In this document: in pieces, positions 8,563 through 18,718 of the stretch
Numbering within the stretch: position 1 is the stretch's first letter
Layout: every line of letters starts with the position of its first letter
NCBI RefSeq assembly: GCF_026041215.1
Contig: NZ_JAPEIQ010000013.1
Coordinates: 428,354 to 492,353 of the forward strand
Direction of reading: 5' to 3'
DNA from: Hoyosella sp. YIM 151337
GTDB lineage: Bacteria; Actinomycetota; Actinomycetes; Mycobacteriales; Mycobacteriaceae
DNA length: 64,000 nt
Translations under genes and position numbers: made by a program
The notes under the pieces: generated by a model
The model's database searches: none
The model's input: the letters and a program-made list of their open reading frames with translations, nothing else
Told to the model about the DNA's origin: nothing

Positions 8563-8979
8563 ATGAGCGAGCTTTCTAGGTACTTGAAGGACCATATCCC
8601 GCCTGGATGGGGGGTGAGGAAACTCTCGCAGATGGCAGAAGCACATGGACTGCCGCTGTCGATCGCCACCATTTCCATGTATCTGCGGGCCCAGCACGGC
8701 AAGCCGACGCATCGCACACTGTGCGCATTCTCCCGGCTACTCGGTATACCACTCGCGCAGTTACTGTCGGTTGCGAAGCTCCCGCCACCTCATGACGATT
8801 ACCTTTGGACTCCTCCGCGTGAAGCGTGGCAGCTCTCGCGTCAGCAAGGCGACGCAGTGAACGCGTTCATCAAAGCGCTCGCGGACGGCGCTACCGCGGT
8901 TGCGCCCGCCGCACCGGCCCGTCGTGCACCGGAGTATGGCTACACCATCATGCGGCGGACTCTCGGACTGAAGGACTGA
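8563..8979 (+). CDS. helix-turn-helix (XRE-like) protein
   Basis: The 138 residues begin with a DNA-binding-like domain: YLKDHIPPGWGVRKLSQMAEAHGLPLSIATISMYLRAQHGKPTHRTLCAFSRLLGIPLAQLLSVAKLP fits an XRE/Cro helix-turn-helix with a Lambda-repressor-type fifth helix. A C-terminal tail (AFIKALADGATAVAPAAPARRAPEYGYTIMRR) has no recognisable effector domain. No clear Shine-Dalgarno precedes the ATG. A possible hairpin AACGCC/GGCGTT at 8413-8438 lies after msrB. This gene has no counterpart in the M. tuberculosis order I recall, so it is a lineage-specific insertion. It converges on hemQ with a 3-nt gap. Confidence 0.65.
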   Translation: MSELSRYLKDHIPPGWGVRKLSQMAEAHGLPLSIATISMYLRAQHGKPTHRTLCAFSRLLGIPLAQLLSVAKLPPPHDDYLWTPPREAWQLSRQQGDAVNAFIKALADGATAVAPAAPARRAPEYGYTIMRRTLGLKD

Positions 8980-8982
8980 CCC

Positions 8983-9678
8983 TCAGGGCAGTGCCGCGAT
9001 CAATTGCGCCGCATCGACACGCGGGCCCGTGAAGAACGGTATCTCCTCGCGCACGTGCAACCGGGCCTCTGTTGCGCGGAGATCACGCATCAGGTCGACG
9101 ATGCGGTGCAGTTCGGGAGCTTCGAAGGCCAGGATCCACTCGTAGTCACCGAGCGCGAACGAGCTAACGGTATTCGCGCGCACGTCCGGGTAGCCGCGCG
9201 CCGCCTTGCCGTGATCCGCCAGCATCTTCCGCCGTTCATCGTCGGGCAGCAAGTACCACTCGTACGACCGCACGAACGGGTAGACGCAAATGTAAGCGCC
9301 CGGATCCTCGCCGGCGAGGAACGCAGGGATGTGGCTCTTGTTGAACTCGGCCGGCCGGTGCAGGGCGACCGCGCTCCACACCGGTGCACTCGCGCGGCCG
9401 AGTACCGTAGTCCGCCGGAACTCCTGATACGCGGCCTGCAACTCCTCCACCTGCTCCGCGTGCATCCAGAGCATGAAATCCGCGTCAGCGCGCAGACCCG
9501 AAACGTCGTAGACGCCCCGAACCACAACTCCACGGTCCTCGAGGGATTTGAGAAACACCTCGAACTCTGCGATAGCCGCATCGCGCTCTTCGCCGAGCAC
9601 GCCAGGCTCTACCTGGAAAACGGAAAACATAATGTAGCGGATGGTGTCGTTGAGAGCTTTGTAGTCAAGCCGTGCCAT
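8983..9678 (-). CDS. hemQ: coproheme decarboxylase HemQ (chlorite dismutase family)
   Basis: This 231-residue member of the chlorite-dismutase fold decarboxylates Fe-coproporphyrin III to heme b in the coproporphyrin-dependent pathway of Actinobacteria and Firmicutes. The heme-binding His156 lies in [13 protein letters not shown], and EWYLLP at 140-145 carries Tyr142, a candidate for the reactive tyrosine of this family. The distal Arg of true chlorite dismutases is not evident, which fits HemQ. The ATG at 9678 was chosen over a longer frame to 9900 because the extra 74 residues lie inside hemY and AGGATAGGG precedes this ATG. It is the last gene of hemE-hemY-hemQ, with a 4-nt gap after hemY. 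Confidence 0.93.
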   Translation of the reverse strand: MARLDYKALNDTIRYIMFSVFQVEPGVLGEERDAAIAEFEVFLKSLEDRGVVVRGVYDVSGLRADADFMLWMHAEQVEELQAAYQEFRRTTVLGRASAPVWSAVALHRPAEFNKSHIPAFLAGEDPGAYICVYPFVRSYEWYLLPDDERRKMLADHGKAARGYPDVRANTVSSFALGDYEWILAFEAPELHRIVDLMRDLRATEARLHVREEIPFFTGPRVDAAQLIAALP

Positions 9679-9682
9679 GGCC

Positions 9683-11095
9683 CTATCCTGCCATGTCGCC
9701 GAGGGCTTTCGTGACGGCCGCCTCCGCGGACGCGACGCAGGCGGGCACGCCAACGCCGTGCAGGTAACAGCCAGCCACACCCACGCCGCGCAGCCGTGCG
9801 ATGTCCCCTTCGATTGCGTTGACGCGCGCACTGTGGCCGCACTCATACTGCGGCAACCCGTCTGGCCAGCGCTGAACCCGAGCCGCACGCGGCTCTGCAA
9901 CGATGTGTGAGACGTGCCTGAGGTCGCGAAGGGCGACGCCGATCAGGACGTCGTCGAGCGAGTCTGTGACAGGTTCCGGATCACCAAAACGGCCCAGTGA
10001 GACGCGCAACAGCCCGCGGCCGGCGTGGTGCGGCCACTTCCGGCTCGTGAAGGTCACCGCTTTCGCGTGAAGATCCTCGTCGCCCGCGACGAGAACACCC
10101 GACCATTCCGGCAGTTCCGCGTCGCCGGGAAAGGCGAAAGTGACAACCGCGCTGCTCGCGTGCCGTATCTCGCGCGATGCCGAGGCAGCCTCAGGTGCGA
10201 CCGTCGCGACTGCATGACTCAGGGCGTGTGCGGGAACCGCCAGGATGACGATGTCAGCAGCCGTGGACGAACCATGCGCCACCACCTCCCAGTTCGCCTG
10301 TGCGCCGCGCACGATCGATGCGGGGGCGCCATTCCGGATGTCTGGACGCGCGGCTTCGAGCAACGCAGACAGCAGGGTCTTGTAGCCGTTGCGGAACGTA
10401 GCGAAAACCGGCCCGGACGCTGCGCCGGACCCGGCGGTCAGCACCTCCTGAACCGCTGCTGTCACACTCGGCGCACCCATGTCGAGCGCTCTCGCGAGCT
10501 CGGGAATAGCGGAACGAACACTGACACTGCGCGAGTCTCCGGCATAGACACCCGCGATCAGCGGATCCACGGACCTGCGCGCGACCTCCTGGCCGAACCG
10601 CTCGCCCACGAGCTCGGCGAGAGTGCAGTCCGTGCCCGCCGACCATTCGATCGGCCGGTCTGCCTCCGCCGCCGCGTACTCAAGGGTTGCCCGGCTTACT
10701 AAGCCCCCCAAGTCGGCGATACTCGATGACGAAGCAGGTATGCCCATGAAGGCACCTGAGGGCAGGGGATGCGCAACCCCCTGGGACCAGATCACCGGCC
10801 GGTAGCCGCCAGGTGCCACCAGTTCACCGGAGAGCCCCAGCTCACTAGCGAGCGCCAGCATCTCAGGCCTGCGCCGCACAAACGCCTCGGCACCGACATC
10901 CACCTCGAAGTCGCTGACGATCTGGGTGTGCAGTTTGCCGCCCACCCGCGCGGACCCCTCGTAGAGCGTGATCTGCGCGTCGTTTCCCAGCGCTCTGCGT
11001 AGCCGGTATGCGGCGGTGAGTCCAGAAATCCCGCCGCCGAGCACAGCGGCACGCACGGGCTGCCCGGTGCGGTGGCTCATACTGCGATCCGTCAC
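9683..11095 (-). CDS. hemY: coproporphyrinogen/protoporphyrinogen III oxidase (HemY/CgoX)
   Basis: The 470 residues form an FAD-dependent oxidase. The dinucleotide-binding motif is [16 protein letters not shown] (18-33), followed by [13 protein letters not shown], a flavin-contact segment. The family-typical tail [13 protein letters not shown] ... [27 protein letters not shown] closes the FAD domain. In this phylum the enzyme oxidises coproporphyrinogen III to coproporphyrin III, ahead of ferrochelatase and HemQ. The GTG at 11095 overlaps the hemE stop (GTGA); an in-frame ATG at 11080 is an alternative start. Either way it is translationally coupled to hemE. Ferrochelatase is not in this cluster. 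Confidence 0.93.
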   Translation of the reverse strand: MTDRSMSHRTGQPVRAAVLGGGISGLTAAYRLRRALGNDAQITLYEGSARVGGKLHTQIVSDFEVDVGAEAFVRRRPEMLALASELGLSGELVAPGGYRPVIWSQGVAHPLPSGAFMGIPASSSSIADLGGLVSRATLEYAAAEADRPIEWSAGTDCTLAELVGERFGQEVARRSVDPLIAGVYAGDSRSVSVRSAIPELARALDMGAPSVTAAVQEVLTAGSGAASGPVFATFRNGYKTLLSALLEAARPDIRNGAPASIVRGAQANWEVVAHGSSTAADIVILAVPAHALSHAVATVAPEAASASREIRHASSAVVTFAFPGDAELPEWSGVLVAGDEDLHAKAVTFTSRKWPHHAGRGLLRVSLGRFGDPEPVTDSLDDVLIGVALRDLRHVSHIVAEPRAARVQRWPDGLPQYECGHSARVNAIEGDIARLRGVGVAGCYLHGVGVPACVASAEAAVTKALGDMAG

Positions 11096-12171
11096 AGCGA
11101 ATGAACCAGCTCCACCACCCGGGTGATCACACCGGGATCGGTCTCAGGCAGTACGCCGTGGCCGAGATTGAAAATGTGCCCCGTAGCGCCACTTCCGAGG
11201 GCGGCATCGCCTTCCCTGACGATCCGCCGGACCTCAGCTTCGATCGCTGGCCAGCCGGCAAACAAGATCGCAGGATCGAGATTGCCCTGGAGCGCTTTCC
11301 CTGGCCCAGCACGGCGCGCCGCCTCGGCCAGCGGGATCCGGAAGTCGACTCCTACGACATCCGCGCCCGCTTCGGACATAGCACCGAGCAGTTCACCAGT
11401 CCCGAGGCCGAAGTGGATGCGCGGCAATGCGGCCTCGGCGAGTTCCTCGAAGATTCGCGTTGAATGCGGCAGGACGTACTCGCGGTATTCCGCAAGCGAA
11501 AGCGCGCCTGCCCAGGAGTCGAACAGCTGAACTGCGTCGACACCTGCATGCGCCTGAGCCTTGAGGAACACTATTGCGATGTCGGTGAGCCGGCCCAGCA
11601 ACTCGTGCCACACCGCTGGCTCCGAATGCATCAGCGCCTTAGTTTGCACATGGTTTCGGCTGGGCCCACCCTCAACCAAGTAGGACGCGAGCGTGAAGGG
11701 GGCACCAGCGAAACCAATCAGTGGGACGTCACCGAGTTCGTCGGTCAACAATGCGATCGCCTCCGCCACCGCTGCCACCTCGTCTGGCTGCAGCCGCGGC
11801 AGGTTGCGCACATCTGCAGCCGTCCGGATTGGCTCCGCCACCACCGGACCACGGCCAGCGACGATGTCCAGGTCGACGCCCGCGGCCTTCAACGGCACGA
11901 CAATGTCGGAAAACAAAATGGCGGCGTCCACATCATGGCGACGGACCGGCTGCATTGTGATTTCACACACCAGCTCGGGGCGAAAGCACGACTCCAGCAT
12001 CCCGATGTCCGCGCGAACCTTCCGGTATTCGGGGAGTGAGCGACCCGCCTGACGCATGAACCACACTGGTCGCCGGGTGGGTTTTCGGCCGGTGGCAGCC
12101 GCCAGGAAGGGCGCATCTGTCAGCACACGACGGTGTGGGTAAGCGAGACTGCTATGCGATGAGGCGCTCAT
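11092..12171 (-). CDS. hemE: uroporphyrinogen decarboxylase
   Basis: The 359 residues match full-length HemE, which removes four acetate carboxyls from uroporphyrinogen III to give coproporphyrinogen III. The N-terminal signature [20 protein letters not shown] (34-53) is intact. Asp89 in ILFSDI is the expected pyrrole-binding catalytic Asp. The second signature [17 protein letters not shown] and the C-terminal [12 protein letters not shown] are also present. The ATG is preceded by GGAGCC. It is the first gene of hemE-hemY-hemQ, and the divergent 180-nt gap before the DUF3000 gene must carry its promoter; no clear iron-box was seen there. Confidence 0.96.
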   Translation of the reverse strand: MSASSHSSLAYPHRRVLTDAPFLAAATGRKPTRRPVWFMRQAGRSLPEYRKVRADIGMLESCFRPELVCEITMQPVRRHDVDAAILFSDIVVPLKAAGVDLDIVAGRGPVVAEPIRTAADVRNLPRLQPDEVAAVAEAIALLTDELGDVPLIGFAGAPFTLASYLVEGGPSRNHVQTKALMHSEPAVWHELLGRLTDIAIVFLKAQAHAGVDAVQLFDSWAGALSLAEYREYVLPHSTRIFEELAEAALPRIHFGLGTGELLGAMSEAGADVVGVDFRIPLAEAARRAGPGKALQGNLDPAILFAGWPAIEAEVRRIVREGDAALGSGATGHIFNLGHGVLPETDPGVITRVVELVHSL

Positions 12172-12351
12172 GATGGCTCCATCCTCGCATGCCTCGGCAC
12201 CGCATAGTCATCGCGGTCGCACAAACGGCCGCGGAGAAGATAACGGGTAAGCCGCCGTAAAACTTCAATTCAGTACAGATGCTGTGTGCTGATGCGCGGA
12301 GTCGGCGCGCCTCCGATACGCGCAGTGTGATCCAAACTACCGTCCGAAGCT

Positions 12352-12948
12352 GTGACGACGCCAGGGAATCATTCCGAACCGGAGCAGTTCCGCACAGCTG
12401 TTGAATCGATGTCGAGCGCATCCGTTCGGCCGGAAATAGTGGTAGGCCCGATCCGGCCCCCGCAGCGGCTTGCGCCCTACAGCTACGCGGTGGGGGCGGA
12501 AGTCAAGCACGTGGCCAGCGACATCGTGCGCGAGTTCTCCGAAGGCGACGCGTTCGGACGGCTCATCTTGCTGTACGACCCTAACGGCGATGAGGCGTGG
12601 AATGGCATCTTCCGGCTGGTCTCCTACATTCAGGCGGACGTCGACGCCGCGCTCGCCGAGGACCCATTGCTGCCAGAAGTGGCGTGGAGTTGGCTCAGGG
12701 ACGCCCTCGACTCACGTACCAGCGAATACACCGCACTTGGCGGCACTGTGACGGCAACCACTTCGGTACGTTACGGCGATATCGCGGGGCCGCCTAAAGC
12801 ACACCAGCTCGAGATGCGCGCATCGTGGACACCGCAGACACTGAACCTCAAACCGCAGGTCGAAGCGTTCTGCGAGGTGCTCGAGTACGCCGCGGGTTTG
12901 CCGCCGATCGGGGTGACCTCGATCAACGGCCGGTTTCGCACACAGTGA
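12352..12948 (+). CDS. DUF3000 family protein
   Basis: This 198-residue conserved actinobacterial protein of unknown role corresponds by position to Rv2680. Its core includes PPQRLAPYSYAVGAEVKHV, DAFGRLILLYDPNGDEAWNGIFRLVSYIQADVDAALAEDPLLPEVAWSWLRDAL, and a C-terminal VEAFCEVLEYAAGLPPIGVTSINGRF. It has no signal peptide, membrane helix or Cys cluster suggesting a cofactor. The GTG at 12352 has no good Shine-Dalgarno; an ATG at 12409 is an alternative start. It sits just before the RNase D gene, as in mycobacteria, where the pairing may point to an RNA-related job; that is only inference. Confidence 0.75.
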   Translation: MTTPGNHSEPEQFRTAVESMSSASVRPEIVVGPIRPPQRLAPYSYAVGAEVKHVASDIVREFSEGDAFGRLILLYDPNGDEAWNGIFRLVSYIQADVDAALAEDPLLPEVAWSWLRDALDSRTSEYTALGGTVTATTSVRYGDIAGPPKAHQLEMRASWTPQTLNLKPQVEAFCEVLEYAAGLPPIGVTSINGRFRTQ

Positions 12949-13022
12949 CCGACACCCGGGATGGCCTCCACCATGCCCAAGTCACCTGCCTGCCGTATGA
13001 ATGTCACGTACGCTAGCGCGTT

Positions 13023-14264
13023 ATGAGCGAGGCGCATTCAGAGCACAGCGAGCACGAGCCTGTGCCGCTACTCGCTCCTCGGGAGGGCCTGCCACCGCTG
13101 ATCGAAAAGCCCGCCGATCTTGACGACGCGGCACACGCGCTGCAGTCGGGACGCGGCCCGATAGCGGTGGATGCGGAACGCGCATCCGCATTCCGGTATA
13201 CAGCGCGCGCGTACCTGATCCAGCTGCGGCGTGCCGGCGCCGGCACTTTCCTGATTGATCCGATCCCCCTCGCCGGTGAATTCAGCACCCTCGCGTCAGT
13301 GCTCAATCCCCTCGAATGGGTGCTGCACGCGGCCGACCAAGACCTGCCAGGGCTGGCTGAGCTTGGCCTGGAGCCGCGCGCACTCTTCGATACCGAACTC
13401 GCAAGCCGTCTAGCAGGCTTCGAACGCGTCGGGCTCGCAGCGATCTCAGAACGCCTGCTGGGTTACTCGCTCGCCAAAGGGCATGGTTCTGCCGATTGGT
13501 CCACACGCCCGCTGCCGCATTCCTGGCTCAACTACGCCGCCCTGGACGTCGAGATCCTTCTCGAGCTTCGGGATGTGCTCGACGCCGAACTGCAGCACCA
13601 GGGTAAAAGCGAATGGGCCGCGGAAGAGTTCGAGTACGTGCGCACCCGCCCGTCTGCGCCACCGTCACCAGATCGCTGGCGCCGGACGGCGAACATCCAC
13701 ACCATCCGCGACAGACGCGCGCTCGCGACCGCTCGGGAACTGTGGCTCGCTCGCGACTCCATCGCACAACGGGAAGACATCGCCCCCAAACGCATCCTTC
13801 CTGACGCGGCTATCGTCGCTGCTGCGATCCGCCGGCCTCGAACTGCCTCAGACCTCCGCACGGTTCCCGGGTTCGGTGGCCCGCGCCAGCGGCGCCGCGC
13901 CCGAGAATGGCTCGACGCAATCGAACGGACCCGTGCCCTTTCACCGTCGGAACTGCCACCGCTGCGCGCCCCCACAGATCCCAGTGCACGCAGCGCACGA
14001 CCCCGCCCGGGCACCGACGCAGCGCTGCGGCTGACGGAGGCTCGCTCCGCGCTCACTCAGATCAGCGCCGAACTGGACATCCCGCTGGAAAACCTGTTAC
14101 CCCCCGATATTGTGCGCCGGTTGAGCGTGACCCCACCTGAGCCCGTCACCCGTGACACGGTGATTGAACTGCTTGAAGAAGGTGAGGCGCGACCTTGGCA
14201 AATCTCCCTGACCGCGGATGTTCTTGCTCACGCGATCGCCGCGGTCCGGGAGTCAACAGAGTGA
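13023..14264 (+). CDS. ribonuclease D-like 3'-5' exonuclease with HRDC domain
   Basis: The 413 residues contain a DEDD-type exonuclease domain: motif I AVDAERASAFRY (an Asp and Glu, though DAE rather than the usual DTE), motif II LHAADQDLPGL, and motif III NYAALDVEILLELRD with Tyr and Asp. An HRDC domain follows around residues 230-300 (WLARDSIAQREDIAPKRILPDAAIVAAA ... RTVPGFG). The C-terminal third has extra sequence (LPPLRAPTDPSARSARPRPG). The family trims 3' ends of structured RNAs such as tRNA. The ATG has no obvious ribosome binding site. It corresponds to Rv2681. Confidence 0.88.
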   Translation: MSEAHSEHSEHEPVPLLAPREGLPPLIEKPADLDDAAHALQSGRGPIAVDAERASAFRYTARAYLIQLRRAGAGTFLIDPIPLAGEFSTLASVLNPLEWVLHAADQDLPGLAELGLEPRALFDTELASRLAGFERVGLAAISERLLGYSLAKGHGSADWSTRPLPHSWLNYAALDVEILLELRDVLDAELQHQGKSEWAAEEFEYVRTRPSAPPSPDRWRRTANIHTIRDRRALATARELWLARDSIAQREDIAPKRILPDAAIVAAAIRRPRTASDLRTVPGFGGPRQRRRAREWLDAIERTRALSPSELPPLRAPTDPSARSARPRPGTDAALRLTEARSALTQISAELDIPLENLLPPDIVRRLSVTPPEPVTRDTVIELLEEGEARPWQISLTADVLAHAIAAVRESTE

Positions 14265-14275
14265 GGAGGTGCGCG

Positions 14276-14590
14276 GTGACCGACCGGCACCACGGAGGCC
14301 GTCGCTACCGATTGATCTCAGCGGGTGCAGTAGCCCTTGCTGCGCTGGCTGTGATGGTCCCTGGCTGTTCGAACGGAATCTTAGGGAACAGGGGCGGAGA
14401 CACGCGCTGCGGCGACTTCCTCTCGCAAGATGAACAGGCGCAACGCGAAACAATTCGCGCCTATCTGCGTGAAGGCGGCGAAGATCCGGTTAACCTGCAG
14501 ATCGACACGACACGGGTGATCGTGCTCGGCTTCTGCCGAACCATCGGCCGCGATGACGATCCGATCAGGCGAATCGAAGGTAACCGCTAG
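14276..14590 (+). CDS. small lipoprotein, HdeA-like Cys pattern
   Basis: The 104-residue precursor has an Arg-rich n-region, a hydrophobic stretch ([19 protein letters not shown]) and the lipobox VPGC, so it should be a surface lipoprotein with a short mature domain. The mature part is [28 protein letters not shown] ... VIVLGFCR, with two Cys spaced as in HdeA-like acid-stress domains, which probably form a disulfide. The GTG at 14276 was chosen because GAGGAGG lies six bases upstream; an upstream GTG at 14261 overlaps the RNase D stop. It converges with dxs, whose stop overlaps its end by a few bases. HdeA similarity is by pattern only. Confidence 0.65.
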   Translation: MTDRHHGGRRYRLISAGAVALAALAVMVPGCSNGILGNRGGDTRCGDFLSQDEQAQRETIRAYLREGGEDPVNLQIDTTRVIVLGFCRTIGRDDDPIRRIEGNR

Positions 14591-16542
14591 CCGCTTCCCG
14601 AGATGGGTGCCGACTCCCCCATTGACGGGCTCGCGCCAGCCTCGGTATCACTACCCATCGACGTGTTTTCCAGGCGCGCCGCCCAGCCTGTCACCTGCCG
14701 GGCAATGTCCTGCGCGGTGATTCCGAGTTCGGTGAGGACCTGGTCCCGGGACGCGTGATCTAGGAACCGCTGCGGGATCCCGAGTTCACGGAATCGAACG
14801 TCAACGCCACCAGCTCGCAGAGCTGCCGCGATCGACGCACCGGCACCGCCATGTACGCCGCAATCTTCGATCGTCACCACCAGTCGATGCTGGTCCGCCA
14901 GCTTCACTAGCCCTTCGCTGACCGGGAGCACCCACCGCGGGTCGACGACCGTCGCCGCGATGCCATGGTTGCGCAGCAGGTCAACCACATCAAGGGCGAC
15001 GCGGGCGAACGGCCCGACAGCCACAATCAGTACGTCAGCTCCTGCGTCACGGTGCAGAATGTCGATTCCGTCGTGAGTCCGTTCAAGGGCCGGGATGTCC
15101 GGGCCGACCGCGCCCTTCGGGAACCTCAGAGCGGTGGGCCCGTCGGTGATCCGCACGGCTTCACCGAGTTCCTCACGCAGCGTCGCAGCGTCACGCGGCG
15201 CAGCGACCCGAATACCGGGAACGATGCCGAGGATCGACAGATCCCACATACCGTTGTGGCTCGCGCCGTCCGACCCCGTTACACCCGCCCTGTCGAGCAC
15301 GAGGGTCACAGGCTGTTTGAGTAACGCCACATCCATCAACAGCTGATCGAACGCACGGTTGAGGAAGGTAGAGTACACCGCTACTACTGGATGCAAACCA
15401 CCGAGCGCGAGACCTGCGGCCGAGGTAAGCGCGTGCTGTTCGGCGATACCCACGTCGAACATCCGGTTCGGGAACTTCTGCCCGAACGCGGCGAGGCCAG
15501 TCGGCCCCGCCATCGCGGCAGTGATCGCCACAACGTCTTCGCGCGCGCTCGCGATGTCGATGAGTTCCTCGGAAAACACCGAGGTCCAATCCCGCGCCGG
15601 TTTGCTCTTGGCCAGACCAGTCTCCGGGTCGATGACGCCAGTGGCGTGCATCTGATCGTCCTTGTGGTTTTCCGCAGGCAGGTAGCCCATACCTTTGCGG
15701 GTGACAGCGTGGACGATCACCGTGCCACCGAAATCCTTGGCACGCCGCAGCGCCGCCTCCAAGGCGCCAAGATCGTGCCCGTCCACCGGGCCCAGGTATT
15801 TGATGCCCAAATCTGAGAAGAGGGCCTGCGGACTCACGGCGTCTTTGATTCCCGCTTTCATGCCGTGCAGCATGGCGTAGGCGGCATCACCTACGACGGG
15901 GATCCCTTTGATAGCCTTCCGGCCGCTGGCCAGCATCTTCTCGTAGCCGGGCTGCAGCCGCAGAGCGGACAGGTGGTCAGCAAGCCCGCCGATCGTCGGC
16001 GCATACGAACGGCCATTATCGTTCACCACGATGACGAGGGGGCGCTCCTTGTCGAGCGCGATATTGTTCAGCGCTTCCCAGCACATGCCGCCAGTCAGCG
16101 CGCCATCACCGACGATCGCGACGACATGCCGGGAACGCTGTCCCGTAAGCGCGAATGCCTTGACGAGTCCATCTGCGTACGAGAGCGCTGCAGACGCGTG
16201 CGACGACTCGACCCAGTCGTGCTCGCTTTCCGCACGAGCGGGATAGCCGGAGAGGCCACCCTGTTTGCGCAGCGTGTCGAACTGGCCGGTGCGCCCGGTC
16301 AGTATTTTGTGGACGTACGCCTGATGGCCGGTGTCGAACAGCAACGCGTCGTGCGGCGAATCGAAGACGCGGTGCAGCGCAAGTGTGAGTTCGACGACGC
16401 CCAAGTTGGGACCGAGATGGCCGCCGGTGGCCGAAACCTTCTGAACGAGGAAGTCCCTGATCTCGCCCACGAGGACCGTGAGGTCTTCGTGGGACAGCTC
16501 CTTGACGTCATCGGGAGTTCGAACGCGCTCCAGAAGCCCCAA
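14587..16542 (-). CDS. dxs: 1-deoxy-D-xylulose-5-phosphate synthase
   Basis: This 651-residue thiamine-diphosphate transketolase-family enzyme joins pyruvate and glyceraldehyde-3-phosphate to make DXP for the MEP isoprenoid pathway. Visible signatures are [16 protein letters not shown], the ThDP/Mg motif [32 protein letters not shown], and the pyrimidine-domain [16 protein letters not shown]. The start is a TTG; GGAG lies seven bases upstream and the N-terminus [11 protein letters not shown] fits the family, while the nearby ATG is out of frame. The C-terminal 25 residues are extra and low in complexity. It corresponds to Rv2682c (dxs1). Confidence 0.95.
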   Translation of the reverse strand: MGLLERVRTPDDVKELSHEDLTVLVGEIRDFLVQKVSATGGHLGPNLGVVELTLALHRVFDSPHDALLFDTGHQAYVHKILTGRTGQFDTLRKQGGLSGYPARAESEHDWVESSHASAALSYADGLVKAFALTGQRSRHVVAIVGDGALTGGMCWEALNNIALDKERPLVIVVNDNGRSYAPTIGGLADHLSALRLQPGYEKMLASGRKAIKGIPVVGDAAYAMLHGMKAGIKDAVSPQALFSDLGIKYLGPVDGHDLGALEAALRRAKDFGGTVIVHAVTRKGMGYLPAENHKDDQMHATGVIDPETGLAKSKPARDWTSVFSEELIDIASAREDVVAITAAMAGPTGLAAFGQKFPNRMFDVGIAEQHALTSAAGLALGGLHPVVAVYSTFLNRAFDQLLMDVALLKQPVTLVLDRAGVTGSDGASHNGMWDLSILGIVPGIRVAAPRDAATLREELGEAVRITDGPTALRFPKGAVGPDIPALERTHDGIDILHRDAGADVLIVAVGPFARVALDVVDLLRNHGIAATVVDPRWVLPVSEGLVKLADQHRLVVTIEDCGVHGGAGASIAAALRAGGVDVRFRELGIPQRFLDHASRDQVLTELGITAQDIARQVTGWAARLENTSMGSDTEAGASPSMGESAPISGSG

Positions 16543-16654
16543 CGAGTATCTCCATTCGTTCTGGCGGCACGGACATCACCGTCCCAGCGTTCATGGTTCT
16601 GTCCAGTCTACGGATACCGGACCGTGCTTCCAGCTTCTGTGGCCTAATCGACGG

Positions 16655-17962
16655 TCACTTCACGAACATACCTATGCATTCGACGTGGTGTGTGAGCGGA
16701 AACGCGTCGAACGCGCGAAGCACACTCAGACTGTAACCCGCGCCGGCATACAGGGCACAGTCGCGGGCAAATGCAGCGGGGTCGCACCCGATGTGGATGA
16801 TGCGCTGCGGCGATGCCGCCGCAACCTTGGCAATTACCCCGCGTCCCGCACCGGTCCGGGGCGGGTCGAGGACGACGACATCGGGTGACGTGGTCACCAC
16901 GCGGTCGAGCACACGCTCCGTCGGCCCCTGATGAAACGTCACCTGTGGGATGTCGGCAAGTGCAGCGGCGCCGTCACGCACCGCGGCGGGCGCTGCCTCC
17001 ACCGCCGCCACCGTGCCTCCTGGGCCGACCTGGTCGCCTAGCACTGCCGCGAACACGCCCGCTCCGCTGTATAGGTCCCAGGCATGCTGGCCCGGACGCA
17101 GCGCCGCCAACTCGCCCACGACAGCGCTATAGCGTTCAGGGGCGTGAATATGCGCCTGCCAGAAGCTAGCAGCCGCGACGCTGAATCGGCGACCTCGCAC
17201 AAACTCGACCGCGCGGTCTGATCCCTCCACCACTCGCATCCCGCGCTGGTGTGCCTGCTTTGCCCGCCGTGCCGCGGCCGCCCGGCGGCGCTGAGCGGGG
17301 TCTCCAGACCTGGTGCGCCCTCGCGCACCCGACTCTTTCACAGGCTCGACTTCAGTTATGTGGCGGTCGCCGCAGCCATCGGTCGCAATGTAGAGTTCCG
17401 CGCCTGGCGTCCACGTGCGGTCCGCCACCCCTGCGAGAAGGCCTGGCACCGGCTGCGCACAGTTGGGGTCCTTCACCAGGTCATTGCTCCGGAGCCGCCG
17501 AACCCCGGCCGCACCCGCGCTGTCGACGCCGAGCCTTACGCGCGTGCGCCAGCCCGCGGCGAGTGGCACATCAGGGTCGGGTTCGAGCGGTTCGACAGCG
17601 ATTTCGGCATCAATATGGGCGATGCGGCGCAGCTGCCCGGCGACGACACCCGATTTGATTTTCCGCTGGAGCGAACTTTCCATATGGGCGAAGTCGCAGC
17701 ATCCCGCACCGCCCGGACCGCTCACCGGACACAGCGAGTCGGATCGTCCCGGAGCCGGATCGATGATGTCGATCGCCTCTGCGAAGCAGAATGCCCCGCC
17801 GTTGTCCTCTGTAACGAGGGCACGCACTCGCTCGCCTGGGATGCCGTACCGGACGAAGACGACGCGGCCTTCATGGCGAGCCACACAGACACCGCCGTGG
17901 GCAGCCTCACCGAGATCCACACTGAGTACGTCACCCGTCCAATTCACCGTTGACGCAACCAC
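16655..17962 (-). CDS. class I SAM-dependent RNA methyltransferase, TrmA/RumA family
   Basis: The 435 residues show an N-terminal TRAM RNA-binding domain (SVDLGEAAHGGVCVARHEGRVVFVRYGIPGERVRALV). A Cys cluster follows (LCPVSGPGGAGCCDFAHM, plus KDPNCAQP), which could hold a [4Fe-4S] cluster as in RumA/RlmD. The Rossmann methyltransferase domain has WDLYSGAGVFAAVLGD, VVLDPPRTGAGRGV and the IGCDPAAFARD block with the catalytic Cys. The enzyme probably makes 5-methyluridine in tRNA or rRNA. Its GTG overlaps the upstream DUF3159 stop by one base, so the two are coupled. It corresponds to Rv2689c. Confidence 0.88.
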   Translation of the reverse strand: MVASTVNWTGDVLSVDLGEAAHGGVCVARHEGRVVFVRYGIPGERVRALVTEDNGGAFCFAEAIDIIDPAPGRSDSLCPVSGPGGAGCCDFAHMESSLQRKIKSGVVAGQLRRIAHIDAEIAVEPLEPDPDVPLAAGWRTRVRLGVDSAGAAGVRRLRSNDLVKDPNCAQPVPGLLAGVADRTWTPGAELYIATDGCGDRHITEVEPVKESGARGRTRSGDPAQRRRAAAARRAKQAHQRGMRVVEGSDRAVEFVRGRRFSVAAASFWQAHIHAPERYSAVVGELAALRPGQHAWDLYSGAGVFAAVLGDQVGPGGTVAAVEAAPAAVRDGAAALADIPQVTFHQGPTERVLDRVVTTSPDVVVLDPPRTGAGRGVIAKVAAASPQRIIHIGCDPAAFARDCALYAGAGYSLSVLRAFDAFPLTHHVECIGMFVK

Positions 17963-18660
17963 TACAGCGACCGGGTGCCGTGTTCGCCCGTGTGCGGAAT
18001 GGATCCGCCGCCGGTTGTCTTCTCCGACTCATTGTCCGCTGCCGCACTGATTGCCTTGTCGGCCCGGCGCACAGCGTAAACGCAGACCAGGAATGCCACG
18101 GCGGCCAGCGGCCAGCCCATGGCTAGTCGTGCGAATGCGAGCCAGCCTGTCTGGTCGGCGTCGTACAAATGGGCCTGGACAAGGTAACGCGCGCCGAATA
18201 CCAGCACCCAGACGGCCGTGGCGAGATCGTAGTACCGCAGCGCGGTACGGTTCCGCCGCCACGTTGTCCCCCTCTCCGTGAGGTAACTCCACACCACACC
18301 GACAAGCGGCCATCGGACGATGATCGAGAGCAGGAACACGGAGCCGTAGATGAGGCTCGTGTAGATACCGAACAGGAAGAAGCCGCGGGCCTCCCCCGTC
18401 CGGTGGGCAATGAACGCGCAGATGCCCACGCCGATGAATCCGGAGATCGCCGGCTGGATGGGGTCTTTGCGGACAACCCGCCACACGAGCACTGCCGCAG
18501 CCGCAGCGAGGGCGAGCCAGATCGCGGCAGTCAAACCCGTCAGGGTGTTAGCCACAATGAAGACGACGATGGGGACCGTCGACTGGATGAGGCCGCTGAC
18601 CCCGCCGAGCTGGTCGAGCCGTGACTGCTGCTGATCGAACACACTACGAGGGTGCCACAT
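17962..18660 (-). CDS. DUF3159 membrane protein
   Basis: This integral membrane protein of about 230 residues has roughly six hydrophobic segments, including IVVFIVANTLTGLTAAIWLALAAAAAVLVWRVV, FIGVGICAFIAHRTGEARGFFLFGIYTSLIYGSVFLLSIIVRWPLVGVVWSYL and WLAFARLAMGWPLAAVAFLVCVYAV. The motif RKDPIQPAISGFIGVG and a TGEARGFFLFGI loop are characteristic of the family. The frame continues upstream to a codon at 18744, but that would overlap the divergent hydrolase start, so I prefer the ATG at 18660. Its function is unknown. The stop is fused to the start of the RNA methyltransferase gene (TAGTG). Confidence 0.75.
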   Translation of the reverse strand: MWHPRSVFDQQQSRLDQLGGVSGLIQSTVPIVVFIVANTLTGLTAAIWLALAAAAAVLVWRVVRKDPIQPAISGFIGVGICAFIAHRTGEARGFFLFGIYTSLIYGSVFLLSIIVRWPLVGVVWSYLTERGTTWRRNRTALRYYDLATAVWVLVFGARYLVQAHLYDADQTGWLAFARLAMGWPLAAVAFLVCVYAVRRADKAISAAADNESEKTTGGGSIPHTGEHGTRSL

Positions 18661-18718
18661 CGCGAGCCACCGCGCGTCCGCGGCTTCGCGAAGGAAGCGA
18701 ACAGGCAAGATATGTGAC

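Noticed and set aside
9679..9900. 74-codon N-terminal extension of hemQ
   Set aside because: It lies inside hemY, and HemQ proteins normally start at the [14 protein letters not shown] segment.
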